Shown here: in pieces, positions 34,701 to 47,443 of the stretch
How the letters are laid out: each line of letters opens with the position of its first letter
Numbering within the stretch: the stretch's first letter is position 1
Assembly: GCA_017562135.1 (NCBI GenBank)
Contig: QEYB01000921.1
Location: 682,001 to 746,000, forward strand
Origin: Dipylidium caninum
Lineage: Eukaryota > Platyhelminthes > Cestoda > Cyclophyllidea > Dipylidiidae
Length of the DNA stretch: 64,000 nt
Direction: 5' to 3'
Program-made: the position numbers and the translations under genes
The notes under the pieces: generated by a model
Database searches by the model: none
Told to the model about the DNA's origin: nothing
What the model saw: the letters and a program-made list of their open reading frames with translations, nothing else

Positions 34701-37610
34701 CCGAGGAAGTCGCCTCCGCACGGTGACTGCAGACGTCACCACAATAAAGGCGAAATTGATGTATAAAGAAAAAAAACTTCCGCCTCATGTCAATGTCAAT
34801 TGCCGTGACATGGTCTCTCTCTCTCTCTCTTACCGCTGTCCACGTGCCGAGGTCAGTAAAATGTCATAATGGTGGCTTTAAAAGAAGGAGATGCCACATA
34901 ACGTCGTCCAGACGTCTACACAAATACCTATTTGACGCAATTTAAAAAATAAGCTCATAACTTCACGTGCCACAGGCTTAAAATGCCGTTTAACCTAATA
35001 AGTTAGGAATGTGAGGTACCAAGACCAAACTATATACCTGATTCTGTGTAGTTTAAACATCTCCTTCGAGTCTGCTCAAGTGGTTTTCCACCATAAAGCT
35101 GAATATCAACCCCACAGTATCGTGTGGCTATGCACTGTAGAAGATTCCTTACGATGGTCGCAAAGGTGTTGGAAGGCGAAGCTGAAGGATCCGAGTTAAA
35201 TAAGAACACGATGTTGACAACAGAAATCAAGTTTTTGGTGCCATGGTGGTGTGGCATATCCCCAAGCCTCCACTTTTCGCACGTATGACTTAATGCTTCA
35301 AAAACCGCTGATAGATTTCGTACACGCGATACTAATTATCTGCACGAATAACAACCTCAATCAAAGGTAGAAGCCTCATCGGAGAGACATCCAAGAGGAG
35401 ATGAAGCCGAAACTCGATTTATTCCCCAGGAAGCTATTGGTTGAGCACTTCACCAATACCAAGAGTGGAATTAGCACAATATATTTAAGTAGCAAAAATG
35501 CATTTAAGAAATTACTTAGAAAGTTGGACCTCATGTACCGTACCATTCCTCCTGTAGAAGAACTACCGCCCTCAGATCGGAGGCGATACAGCCTGGTAAG
35601 CGAATCAACTTGACGCCACATTTCCTTTCTCGGTGACCTTCTCCATCGCCGCCTAATGCATAATTTAGAGTAAAATTTGCATTCCTTTGGAAGAATAATA
35701 TTGTATGCAGCCGCGTTTTACCACAAATTTATATCCATTGATGCAGCAAGCGTCGGTACTAAGAGGGTAAGGCAAGTTTCTTTGTCCAACCGCGAAAGAT
35801 AGTTCATTCTCAACCAAAAACATTCTTAACATCGAAAATCTTACACCACTCCCCATCGTAGACCAGCAGCTTTTGTAGTGTTAATCATTTGTAAAATATG
35901 GAATTATAGTACACCTTTTGCAGATCAATTTCTATTAGCACGGCAAGTTCATACACGGTTTAACACATACCACAGTTTCGTTTCGACGTAAAGGACCACA
36001 CAAAACCTCTCACTACATAGCAAATCCAGTTTCTGACATTAATGCCACCCCTTAAAACCTTTTAAGAGACGCCCTTCTTACTCATAGCAATTAAGTGGAC
36101 ATCTCCAACATTTCTCCTCCAGTCAAAATAACCACCGCCTCGAGATAAAGTAAATTTTCGTAACTACGTCATTTATTCATTTAAATATGTGTAGGGTCCG
36201 GGATTTTAGACTAAAAAATTCGGTTCTGTAATTTTATTTTAGCCTACGTTTTTGGGATAATATTCGGGCGAACTTGCTAAAAAAAGGTGAATTAAATTAA
36301 AAGAAGTAAAAGGAGTAAATATGCCTTAAATTCAAAAGGGAGCAGAACGATAGAAGATTACAGAATTCAATTTAGGAAATGTGAAACCCCGTCTAACTTT
36401 TACTCGATCGAATGAGGAGAGAAAAATCTACATGTTTTGAGTCTTGGGTCTTAAGCCGCAAGAAAGAAAATTAGAAACATCTAACGAAAGTTTAAATTGC
36501 GTAAAGTTAATATTCATAGATAACAATAAAATGAGGCAAGGAAACAACGATGACACAAAAGCTGTAATCCTTATCCTCCATTAAACTTAAAGAACATCCC
36601 TATTATCCTTTTTGACCCATTAAGAATGTCAAATGGTTCACGAAATCGTCCTCCCCCACTTGCAATACTTGATGCAGCGTTCAGGGCTGCCTCTTCTGTT
36701 TAAAATCCGAGGGAAGCTTTCGTTATTCCTACTTTATTTTGATTAATAACGGAACAACAGTTACATAAGGAATTCTGATATTTCGTTGCGTTCGCATCTC
36801 CAAAACGATTATTATTTCGACGGAAAGTGCATTCAAAAGCCAGTAACCACTCGTATGAAGGAACGTCAGCCATGTGACTGGTTCCATTGTCCATTGGTCA
36901 AATGAAGGTATAATATAGGAACACAGGAAGCAGCATAGGGTAATCAGCTTCTCTCGTATATTCCGAAAAGCAACAAGTAATAGTAAGTCTTTAACGTTGA
37001 CCCTTCGCCATTCACCTTACTCATTATCCTTTTATCCTGATCATTCTATGGATAATCCATCCCACGTCCTTTGTTGCTTTTAATTCTGCCATGGAAAGTG
37101 CTATCCCTCTCTCTCAAGGTCGTGGACGGCATCAGAGAAATTGGAAGTAAGAGGAAGCGGAAAGGGACTTACAGGGTCGCGTACCTCCTTCCTCAGTCAC
37201 GTACTCCAAGAAGGATAAAGTTGTTAATGCAACCCCTCAAATGATTCACAATGCCAAGCAGCATTAGTAACCTAAATTGTTCGACTTTAGTGCATTGTTC
37301 GAGGGCCTCAAGCCGAATTATAGCATAGGTACAAAGATTCGGAAGAGATAGTAGCGGATTAGTATATTAGTGACGGTTTATAGGTCAGATGTAATTGCAG
37401 CACTCTAATCGTACGTCAGAATATCGCCAATGGAAATGTACTTTCCATGGCAGTATTTAGAAGGGCCGAGAGAGGCGACAGACTTGTATTTCGTGTTACT
37501 CATTCTCAGCAAATAAACTTTTAAGGTTTTAAAATCATGTCATCTGTGAAAATGACAGTTAAGCAGACTTAACACTTCATTATTAGATTGAAGATCGCCA
37601 GTCCTTCACA
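31776..37610. other. 5.8 kb gap between divergent aquaporins A and B
   Basis: Mostly AT-rich DNA without a recognised gene. It contains the promoters of aquaporins A and B, a TC dinucleotide run at 34814-34831, and a lysine-rich ORF at 35401-35613 listed separately. No transposase or other mobile-element protein was recognised here. Confidence 0.45.
35401..35613 (+). CDS. Unidentified lysine-rich ORF, possible exon
   Basis: The frame opens with MKPKLDLFPRKLLVEHF, is rich in Lys and Leu, and ends DRRRYSL directly before a good donor (CTG then GTAAGCG at about 35596), so it could be an exon rather than a free ORF. I cannot match it to a family. The upstream acceptor (ccaag near 35394) has a poor pyrimidine tract. 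It is isolated in a gene-poor stretch with no partner exons seen. Confidence 0.2.
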   Translation: MKPKLDLFPRKLLVEHFTNTKSGISTIYLSSKNAFKKLLRKLDLMYRTIPPVEELPPSDRRRYSLVSEST

Positions 37611-40600
37611 ATGTTCAAGTACCACATACCCAAATTGTTGTGGAAATTTTTTCAAATCTTCGTCTGCGAGGCGATCGGTGCGGGCATCCTTTGTTTGCCC
37701 TGCTTCCTCCTCCCAGTTCCAACCACGAGCACAGATATCGTGACACCCTTGGCCTTCGGCATATCCGTTTACATGGGACTGTGGATCACCGGGGCCACAA
37801 GTGGAGGCCACACCAACCCCATGATAACCTTAGCGGCCGCGGTGACGCGCCGAGTCCCCCTGACCCATGTGCCCGTCTATCTGGTGGGCCAATTCGTAGG
37901 AGCGTTGATTTCGGTGAGCATTGCGTGGTGGGTGAATCCACTAACCTCCACCCTGCCCAACACCTACGGCCTGACGATACCTGGAGCCGGCGTCGCCACT
38001 GGTGCCGCTTTAGTCTTGGAGATGGTGACCACGTTCACCCTCATTCTGGTGCTCCTCGCCTCCTTAGACGAGGTGAGGGACCCCACTTGGCAGTTGCAGA
38101 CTGGAAACAACTTCCCGTTTGCCATGATGATCGCTGTCACTGCCAACATTGCGTTGACTGTAAGTTTTTTCCCCTTGTTTCCTTATACTCCAACTCAATT
38201 TTGGATACTCGGAGAAAATTTGGCTTAAGTATGTCAGTTGAAGTGTAGGCTCCGATTTGCCAAACGGAATAGCTTGAGGGGTGGACACAAGGGCGCGGGA
38301 AGTGTGCGGTTCGCCCTTTTCGCACAGAATTCGTAGAAGAGACTAAACGGTAACTGAGGTGCAAACTCATAATCTCGAAGCAAGATGGTAGTGGGAAGAG
38401 AAGAACTCTTCGTTGATATCCACTGGTCGTGCTCTCAGACGAGCACGAATTTCTGCTACTCTTCTTACAGCCTCGACTAACCGCAATGCCAGTTTATGAA
38501 GCATACAGGAGCGAGGAGGTTTGAGGACAACGTCTAATTAGTCTGCAGCCAAATCAACTGACACTTTAAGCCGAGTAAAGGGGACGCCTTGGCAGACAAC
38601 TCCACCAAAACACAAACGGTTTCACAGTGCACAATGTCTTCTCATCTCGACACAGTCTGCAAGCTTTCCTGACAGCGTAGTAGAAGGCTCGAGTTGAGGC
38701 TTCTGGTGGCCTCGCTGAAGGGGAAAACCGCCTGCCTGTGTTCCGAGCCATCGAGGACTGCGGCAAACTCGAAGCCACTAACGTTACGAAGTAGCGCATT
38801 TGCGCTTATCTTCGTCTTCTTCCCGAATGACGGGCAATTTAGCCCTCTTCTGAAAATGTGGCTCCGCAAATGAGCCCACAACTGACATTTCGAAACTCCT
38901 CTAAATCTTTTTTTTTCTCTCTCTCTCTCTAACAAAATTGCGTCTAGTGATTCTCTGGTGCTTTCTCTCCCCTCCATCCTTGACGGGAAGGAAGCAGGAA
39001 CAGCGGCAACGCATCCTTTCACCGAGAACTTCCCCACCCTTAAGCATTCTCCACATCACCACAGATCGCGTTGAAATCACCCCCGTGAAATCGGCCTTGT
39101 ACTGACATTTTCAGGTTGTCAGCACCGAAATCGCGCCCGTTTTATTTCATTGTACACAAGACTGCCGAGGCTTTTCTGGATTAAATTAAGAGTACATCAA
39201 AGTGTGAAGCTGTAAAACACGTTCAGTGTGCCTGACAGCGATCCGCTCACGTGTTCTCAGTCCCTGCGGCGAGAGCTGAAAACATTGTTGTGCGTCGGAC
39301 TGTGGAGGCCGTCCTGGTGGCTTTAGACGAACACAACAAGCCGCGGGGAGGCTGTGTTTCAGCTCACTCGTCCCCCTGTAAACCGCTTGTCATCACAACT
39401 TGCCGACATGTAATTTAACTCGTGTTTATATCACCTACCGTCTGTGGCACCGTCTTTGTGTAGATGTCCCGCCACAGAATCCGTGGATGGCGTGTGACGC
39501 CGACACCCCGAAGGTGTGTTTGGCCACGACGCACACCGGCTGACCCGTCTAGCGCCCGAGAGTAACCTGTGGCCAGTCGAGTTTATGCCTCGTTGCATCC
39601 TGTTGCAGGGTTCCATCTCCGGCGGCAGCATGAATCCCACAAGGAGCATCGCGCCTGCCATAATACAGGGAAATTTCGACAGACAATGGGTAAGAGCAAC
39701 TTTACGTGGATTACTTCGTGTCCCCGGTGTACCTCTAAGATCGAGGGTGCATCTGAAGGTGCTTGGAGTCCTGTCGTCCACACATTCTCCCCCACTGAGT
39801 CGGTTTAGTTGCCTTCAGATAGCGAGATCATGTCTCCTGGACCAGTTAAAGGCCGAACATTGGCAGAAAAGCCTCCCTATGTTAAAGCGAACCAGAGTTA
39901 AAAGACGATGACCCTCTCGCAAGACCTTATCATTCCCTCTTCCATCCCGCCGTCCTTTCCCACGAAGCCTGTTTGCCTTCTCGTGCCTTAGAGCTGTCTC
40001 TGAAGGCCTCATGAGACACGGCGGTGTGAAGAGCCGACGAACTCCTTCGTTTAAGTTTGCCTTGCGCGTAGCTGACACCTGTTGTCCAGTTGGTAGCACG
40101 CGATGGAGGTGCGGGACTCCTCTACAGGGACTCCTTTTCCAATATTTAACACTTCCTCACCCACCAGCATTTCGAATTTGGCAACAACCCAATGCTGTGT
40201 CCACCCACCATCGAAATGCTGTCTGCCTTGAGCACAGAAGCAAATGCGCCCCTCGTGCACCGCCTTGAATCTCGGGGGGGGGGGGGGGGGAAGATAGAAG
40301 CGGGACCAGACGTCACACTGCCACAACTGGCAGGGGAAATGAGTTTGTTTGAGAGAAGGGGACGAGGTGCCTTAAATTTCCAATCCACACCCCTTCCAAT
40401 TTGGTCAGGAGTCTCGCCTAAAATGCGATTATCCTTTAGATTTACTTCGTCGGGCCGCCTGTGGGCTGCATTTTGGCCTGTTTCGTCTACGAAATGATGA
40501 TTTGTCCCTTCTCTTCCCTCCTCCGTACTCGCATGTGGCTGACCTCCCGCGATTTTGATCGCAAGAGCAAGTACATGGAAGAGGTGGAGGAACGGATCGA

Positions 40601-40622
40601 CCAAGCCTCCGGGGCGCTCTGA
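37611..40622 (+). CDS. Aquaporin-like channel B (NPM / NPT pore motifs), 3 exons, 270 aa
   Basis: Exons are 37611-38159, 39609-39689 and 40440-40622, joined by phase 0 introns of 1.4 and 0.75 kb. The protein has six membrane helices. Loop B reads SGGHTNPMITLA (NPM at 69-71) and loop E SGGSMNPTRS (NPT near 192-194); the filter Arg after the second motif is intact. Helix 6 begins IYFVGPPVGCIL. The short cytosolic tail is charged and ends at TGA after ASGAL. The ATG at 37611 begins MFKYHIPKLLWKF, a suitable short cytosolic N terminus before helix 1. Neighbouring aquaporin A is transcribed away on the other strand. The antisense and shifted frames over exon 1 are shadows. Confidence 0.92.
40274..40290. 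repeat. Homopolymer run of 17 G
   Basis: An uninterrupted G run in intron 2 of aquaporin B. Its true length is uncertain, since long homopolymers are hard to sequence. Confidence 0.85.
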
Positions 40623-43600
40623 GTTCCTTTGTCCGCCTGCCGGTCTTTCCCCCCAATTTTTCCTTACCTCTGACCCACTTGATTTTCCCTTTATTACCGT
40701 TTTACCAGAATTGTACCCCGAGACCCCTCGGTTTTATTCTCGTCCCTGGCACTCACCGCTTTGGTTCTGCGCTAATCTGACACCCGTCAACCCATTCAGA
40801 GATGTAGTGAGCCAATAAATCCCCACCTGATACTGTCCCCTTCTCGCCTGTTTCCGAGCCGACTAGACTGGCCTCCTCCCCGGCGGCAGCATAAATTCCC
40901 GCTGTCCGTAGTCAAAGGGGAGAGGACGATTTGTACCGCTTAAGGCGATTCCAACGATGGAAATTCGGCTAGCACTGTAATAAGAGAAAAGACTCTCGAG
41001 GAGAGGCTTTCGGGCAAAACTCACTTTGTCCCGCTCTTTCTACCCCACGTCTCCGTCTTCCCTTTCCCCAAGTGTAGATTTTCTTCCAGACGCAGCGGCG
41101 ATGACAAGTAGGGCAAATACTTCTCCTCCGAACGCATCTGAGCAGCTGATGAAACACGTGGAGGCGCCAACTTGGGTGTATTTCAGGAACGTCTACTCCT
41201 CCACACCCACTCGGTAAATATATTAAGGTATTTTGGCTCACAACAGAGCTCCTTCGAGCTTATCAGTCGGCTTAATGTGTGGCGAGGAGAGGAGGAAGGC
41301 GATGATTGACCTCCGCGTCCTCCGGCAAAGTGCAGGGGGACAGAGAGAAGGGCTGGGCACAAAATCACGCAAATCACGAGAGCAGAATTGCCTCGTGATG
41401 GTAGAAATCTGTGGGCAGTAATTGGATGAAGAGAATGAACTTTATACAGACAGGTTCTCTTTACTCTCTGGAGGTGCAACTGCCTCGGGGGGAGGGGGGC
41501 TTCGCCTCGTGATTGCAGTGCCACGAAGCCGGACGGGCAGCAATTTATCACTCCGCCCAAAGCCTATTTAAGCTGCGGTCCCCAGGACGAAGCAATCACG
41601 GGGCACCTCATCCACTCCGCAGAGAGGAGGAGGAGGAGGAGGCCATCATCGACGCGGAATGATTTCCCTGTTCACCCAATTCTACCCACCCGAACCAGAC
41701 CTCCGCCCGTCCATCTGCCGCTGACATTCGCAGCCACTTTGCCTTGGTAGACCAAAAATGGAGAGCTAAGCTGTGCGATACTCCGCAACGAATGACCGAA
41801 ACGCCTTTAAATTCAAAGTGGGAGATCAGTCGCTGTGTGGTAAATTTCAAACGGTCGCTGGACGAGAAGAAGTGAATTGGTCCGCACTTCAGAAAAATAG
41901 CGGCAGAATGAAAAAAACTCGTAAGCGGTTCGGCGTCACGAGCGCCTCTGTAAATTATCATAGTATGAGAGAATGCAAACTAAGTCAGTCGGTATAATAA
42001 TTGTGTACCAGTAGACCAAGTCTCTAAGTGTCCTGCTGCATTTGAGTCACTTTTTTGTTGATAAAACACAAAAAAGTCGCAGGCATTTGTCACGGGACAG
42101 CGCAGGAGTGTTAAAATCGTTGATTCTCGTCGCCTACCGCCTCTGCCACCCCGCCCACCGCTCCGCCCACACAGAAATGGAGGGCGGATTGGAAGACAGC
42201 ATCGGAGATTTGTTTATCCCACTGGTCACGAAGTGGCCTGCCTTCGACCGTCGATCACTCATGTTTCCTCCTCGTGGAGCTCGGTGCTTAATGCGGTTAG
42301 AGGAGGAGGAGGAGGAGGAGCAGAAGGGCTTAATAGGTCATCTTTCAATGCACAAGTCGGAAAGTCACGCAGACGACCAGTTGCCTCAACCACCTCCGAC
42401 CTTCGCCGCCATCAAATTTCCTCGAGTGGGCTGGACACCCACTGGCTGGCCGGCGTAACATACAAGCGATCGGCTCCGCTGGGAGAGGAGACTTCGGGCT
42501 TGAAGAGGAGACGCTGCATCACCGCCACGGCACCCGAGGCCTCAGCCCCGTCGGAAGGCGCGAGAAAGTGGCCTCGGATAAAATATCAGGCCAAAATAAA
42601 CTTGGTCCCTTTTTAGAAGAAGAAGACCTCATTCGCTTTCAATTGGCCAAGATGATATCGCACACTGGACCGGAGAATAAAGCTGTCTAGAAATTTTTTA
42701 TACGCTTTCACCTTATGATTAGGAAACTAGAGGGCTGTTCGTGCTGCAACATCATCAAGGCGTCCGCAAATCTTCATTCTTGCACTCTCAGATGGCCTGC
42801 AGCCTTGTGGGAATCCACGGCCAGCCAAAGTTCATCTCAACTAATTCAACGCCAGGAAGGAACTTGGCGGCTGTGCTGCCAACGGGGCGAGCAGAATGGG
42901 GTGATGAGTGTCAACCAACTAACTTCTCTTCGTGTCCCGCTTTTGTCACATACCAGTGACAATTTCTGTCTTCTGGAGCCGCTTTTTCAAGGGCATTTGG
43001 CCATGGCAGATGTGCATTGCTGCAAACAAGCTCACCACCGACGGTGGCTGCGCACAAGCATGGCTATTTCTAACTCGAGTGCCACTTCCGGTGAGGTTCC
43101 GCTCGTGTTACCTTCCATGTAGGAGCTGCGCTAATCCGTGGGCCCAAGTTCGACACCTTCCACACGGTTGGAAAAGGGCAAGAAGAGGCAAAGTAGAGTT
43201 CTTTATTGGATACAACTTCCTGAAAATGCACTTAATTCCAGTCTGTGACGGTTTTCGCGTCCAATGGAACACGTGGCTTACAGTCCTCCTCTCCGACCGG
43301 ATCTCCTCTGAGGCCGTTCATTTTTCAGTTTCGTCCCTCCTGTCGCAAAATGCCAAATTTAGTCAGGGCGAGAGGGTCGGGGTCAGAGTGAGCAACCAAA
43401 CCAGCAACTCGCTGGCATTTTAGACCGCCGTCTATCAGGCGAGGGTACTTTAGAATACCCTTGCAACCAACTTAGCCGCCGCCTCTGAGGCTCGCTGGGT
43501 GGCCGACAGCGCGATTTCTTCAGTTGCCTGATGGTCAAGGCAACGAGAGGTGGATTTCGGACACCTGCGCCCGAGAGCCAAAACTTAATGTCGGAAGAGG

Positions 43601-43981
43601 TGGTTCACAAGCCTGACTTTGTTCCTTTACATTTGGCGAGGTGAAGGTTGAGCAGGAAATTTTAGGTGGCTGGGGCGGAGACCCTGTCCCCGAGATACTT
43701 TAAGCAACCACAGGAGCAGGGTGGAATGACAGTAACGCGCTGATCTCCAGGCTACTTCATGTCGCCAGCAACCTCCCGCCTTTTCCATAGACATTGCTTT
43801 TTGCTGTAATGCGTCTCCACGGGCGACCTTAACTTTTCATGCGGTGAAAACTCTTCGAAGCACTTTTACCCAGCGATTTACGCCTTGCGCCTTGCCTAGG
43901 CTGCTAACTCAACCATCGTGGAGCAAGAAAGGTGGGGAATAAAAGGGCCTGGGAAGTGGAAGAGAGGGGAGAGAAGAGGAC
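40623..43981. other. GC-rich region between aquaporins B and C, no recognised gene
   Basis: It contains many overlapping ORFs on both strands, as expected of GC-richer DNA. None carries a domain or clean splice context I recognise. GGA triplet runs lie at about 41625-41642 and 42300-42320. The two flanking aquaporins are convergent here. Confidence 0.45.
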
Positions 43982-46900
43982 TTACACCTCCATCCTGGCG
44001 GCGAGGAAAAGGATGTGAAGAATGGATCCGAGCAGCGCCCCAATCAGTGGACCGACCACGTAGAGCTAAAGAGAGGGAGGGAAGAAGAGAGCAAATGGGT
44101 TTTGGCGGAGGAGAACACAAGAGATAGTGCATGTCTACGCGGGTAGTCGTTAGGTCGGCAAGACATGATGCCAACTTGGGTGGGAGTCCGTTGCCCGTCT
44201 GTTCGTCCCTATACCTCCCACCATATGTCTCACAAGAGTTGCGCCTCACTCGCGAGCTAATTGAAGGCGAGCGAGGGAATGTCTCGAGACCATCTCTGGC
44301 CTCAAGCCGGGGCTCTGCGTCCTCTGTCACGCAAAAGAGGTGGATTGTTGCCTCACCCATTGTTGCCGATATTGGTTGTGCAATATAGCCGGACCTAGGC
44401 TCCGGAAGGGGTTCATGCAACCATTTGAGATGGGTTCCTGCGGAGGGAGAAGGCAAATGGATCAGCCCCACTCGGTTGATCTTTGGTATAAAATAGGCAA
44501 GTAGCGCAATTGTTAGGCTGAGGCGGACAGCGCATTTTGCTGGACAGTCACAGATCTGCGAGCATCTTTGCGATGGGACGTGGGAGTTCGCTCAGCTGTG
44601 TGAATCTGTATGACCGTTTTAGAGGGTCGGAAACTGTGAAACGTAGTTTTTTTTTTAATTAGTTGATGTACAGCTCTGCCTGAGAAAGATCCACTGTGCG
44701 TACGTTGGATATTTTTATCGATAAATTCTACAGGAATCTTTCTTGCATATTTCGTAAACTTTTGCCCGATTTCTCTTCCATTTCTATTTTATATTTGGCC
44801 AGATGGAAAAAGTGCCGTGTTTACATCTTTTCTCCTTCGACGAGTTTAAATGAAATCACAGAGCAGCACAACAATTTTCTAAAAACACTAGTGAAGCATT
44901 CGGAGATAGATGAGATAATTAAAAAAATTCTTGGAATTGGTAACAGAAATTTCGTCCTGGCAATTTAGTAACCTTAAGTTTTCGTCGCCTCTAGGAAAAC
45001 CGCCGGTCCTTGTTGATAACGGGTAGGAAGTAAGGACGACGTCGGGGAATCTGATCCACGCACGCGACTGCTCGCCACTTGGGCCTAAACTAGGAACCGG
45101 CCATGCACGCGGTTGTGGTCATTAATAAAATATCTTCGTACAATGGGTGATAAAGTATGATAAATGGACTAATATGTGCCGGGCGTACGAAAATCATGTG
45201 TGCGTCTTCATTGCTTCCTGCGCAATGCACGGTTGTCGCAATTTTAACATCAAATAATTACTTGTGATGGAAAGTACATTTTGTCAGACGAAAACAATCA
45301 AGGGAAGGGATAGATGAGAATACACTTCAAGACAGATCACTTAGCCGAAAACTTCATCAAAACCAGAGAATTCTGGTTAGTATATGGTGGAATGTCTACG
45401 GAGTGACGCGTTTTTCTTTCTCACAATCAGGCGAAAGCCTAACAAAGGCGGAATCCGATTGCCGAGGATGGCTTTGATGTAATGCCTGAGAAGAAACTTG
45501 TAAAGAAAAAACAACCGACACTGATGACAAAGTCCAGCTACCAAATAAGGCTCTAATTATTGTTGAAAAATCACCTAATTTCTCCGCCTTTACTAGACAT
45601 TGCAGTGACCGATTCTTAGCATTTTTGCTTTTACGGATTATTCCTAAGTTAAAAATTTCCTTAGCTAAAACGGTATCGCAAAAGACTTTAATTCGTTTAT
45701 CAGCACTAAAAGTAAAAATTTTTCTAAGGACATTACGAAATACCCAATCGTTGGCACAGTCGTAGGTGCCAATGGACGCTAACTAAGCCGATTATAATAA
45801 ATGATGTAAATGTTAAGAAGTTGTGTTTTTTGTTTTCCACTCATATTCAACACCCGTTTCATTGTTTTAAACCTAATGGCTCTTCGACGAGGCGGACGGT
45901 ATGCCGCTTATGAGTGACAACAAAGGGCAAGAGGAACGGACGATAAATTTGGCGGATGTGCTGGGCGTTGGGGGCGCCAAACACCACGGCGACATTCTTA
46001 AGTGTCAGGAATATCCAGACCCACGAAACAGTCGAGCCACGCCACTCTGTGAGCGGCATCGCGGGTCTGTTTTGCCTCGCCGCAATTCGACGCACATTGG
46101 AGGCCGTTTGCATCAACAAAGGAAGACATGTGGGTGCGTTCGGCTGTCCAACGCTGTTAGGATTAAGAGGTGTCTGTCAAAGCACCAACCCCGTTTTCTG
46201 CCTTCTCTGTAAAGCCAAAACTGGGACAGTTGGACGGCTCTTGCGCTCACGGATAAACAACGGGTCGTGACAGGGAGAGGCCACGCACAATCGGCACCGC
46301 CGTCTTGCACGACAAAGGCGACACACTTCACTAGACGTCTCAGGGGGAATACTTAGGAGGGGAAGTGGATTGCATGCCCTACCGAACCACCGCCTTGGGA
46401 CGCAGTTTTGTCGCGTTTTGGTGAATAATTGCACCATGTGCGTCCTCCTGCTGGTGAAACGCCGGCGCCCTACCCGGAGGACTTCTTTGAGCCCCGTCTC
46501 AGGTCGCCCAATTTAGGCGCGTTGGGGCAAACAGACGCTGAAAAAGGGCACGCGTGTTCCAATGTGCTGATACGCAGGTCTTTGGTGTGATTCTGTCGCA
46601 AAACCTAGAACGTGCTGGGATATTTACCTCACGACGAATAATCCCTCGGCACCTCAAAAGGAATGCACGAAGGTTGGTGGACTCCTGGAGGGGAGTTTAC
46701 TGGTCCTTCTAGGAGCTTTGACGGTGTCAAGGGTTTAACTACTTGTCAAAGTTATTTTTTCTTTCGAAAAAAGTGGTATTTTTTGTTAAAATTCTCCACT
46801 TGGACACAATAGTTTTATCTAGACCTCCGAGTGTTGAGTAACTTACGGCGATGATCACGCATCCCATCATTGCGAACATCAACGGCATGGCCATATTGAG

Positions 46901-47443
46901 GCCGGTGGCCAGTCCCCAGTTCTCCGGTCTCCGCTCGTCAACCGTCGCGAGGTAGACAATAACGAGGATGGTGGTGGTGAAGACCTCGGCCAGGAGGGCC
47001 TGACCCTCTGACACCTCGGGCCGGGGAAAAGTCATCGTGCTGTAGGTGTCATTCTTCCCGAAAGGCGTGATGTGGTCCCCGACGAGGGTGGAGAGGAGGG
47101 CGCCGGCCATCTGTGCGGTCCAGTAGAGTAGAAGGTGGCCCACCCTCATTTGGCTGTTGAGGAGGGCGGTGAGGGAGATGACAGGGTTGAGGTGCGCCCC
47201 GCTGACGGGGTAGACAATCCAAATCGCGACGTAGAGGCCGCCGCCCACTGCGATGCCTGCCATGAGGGCCTCGTATTGTGTCGGCGAGTTAATGAGGATT
47301 AGGGGGAGAATTAAAATGCCCGACCCGATCATCTCCGCGATGAAGATCCGTGCCATTAGCCAGATATAGCTTTGCCATGGCAGGTCGTCGACTTGCAGTA
47401 AAGGGTTGTTTGGCAAGATGTCGCTGTTGGGAAGAAATACCAA
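43982..47443 (-). CDS. Aquaporin-like channel C (NPV / NPF pore motifs), 3 exons, about 253 aa
   Basis: Exons in transcript order are 47443-46847, 44437-44357 and 44065-43982, with phase 0 junctions. The N terminus is longer than in the neighbours (about 30 residues before helix 1, including PNNPLLQVDDLPW). Loop B reads SGAHLNPVISL (NPV at 86-88). Loop E reads SNGCMNPFRSLGPA (NPF near 208-210) and keeps the Arg. Helix 6 begins LYVVGPLIGALLG. The reading frame stops at TAA just after ARMEV, but the same bases form a consensus donor (GGTGTAAGT). The tail could therefore be extended by a further exon that I did not find. Intron 1 is 2.4 kb and holds a lone 103-codon ORF on the other strand. Confidence 0.9.

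Noticed and set aside
35376..35621. Minus-strand ORF with a hydrophobic segment
   Set aside because: Antisense of the lysine-rich plus-strand ORF; Lys codons read backwards give Phe and Leu, so the apparent membrane segment is an artefact.
37640..38248. 202-codon ORF in a shifted frame
   Set aside because: It overlaps aquaporin B exon 1 in another frame; its His/Arg/Pro-rich product is a typical shadow of a GC-rich membrane protein gene.
45901..46212. 103-codon plus-strand ORF with ATG inside intron 1 of aquaporin C
   Set aside because: It has no domain or splice context and is rich in Arg, Cys and His, as expected from chance reading of GC-rich DNA. Overlapping frames on both strands are similarly open.
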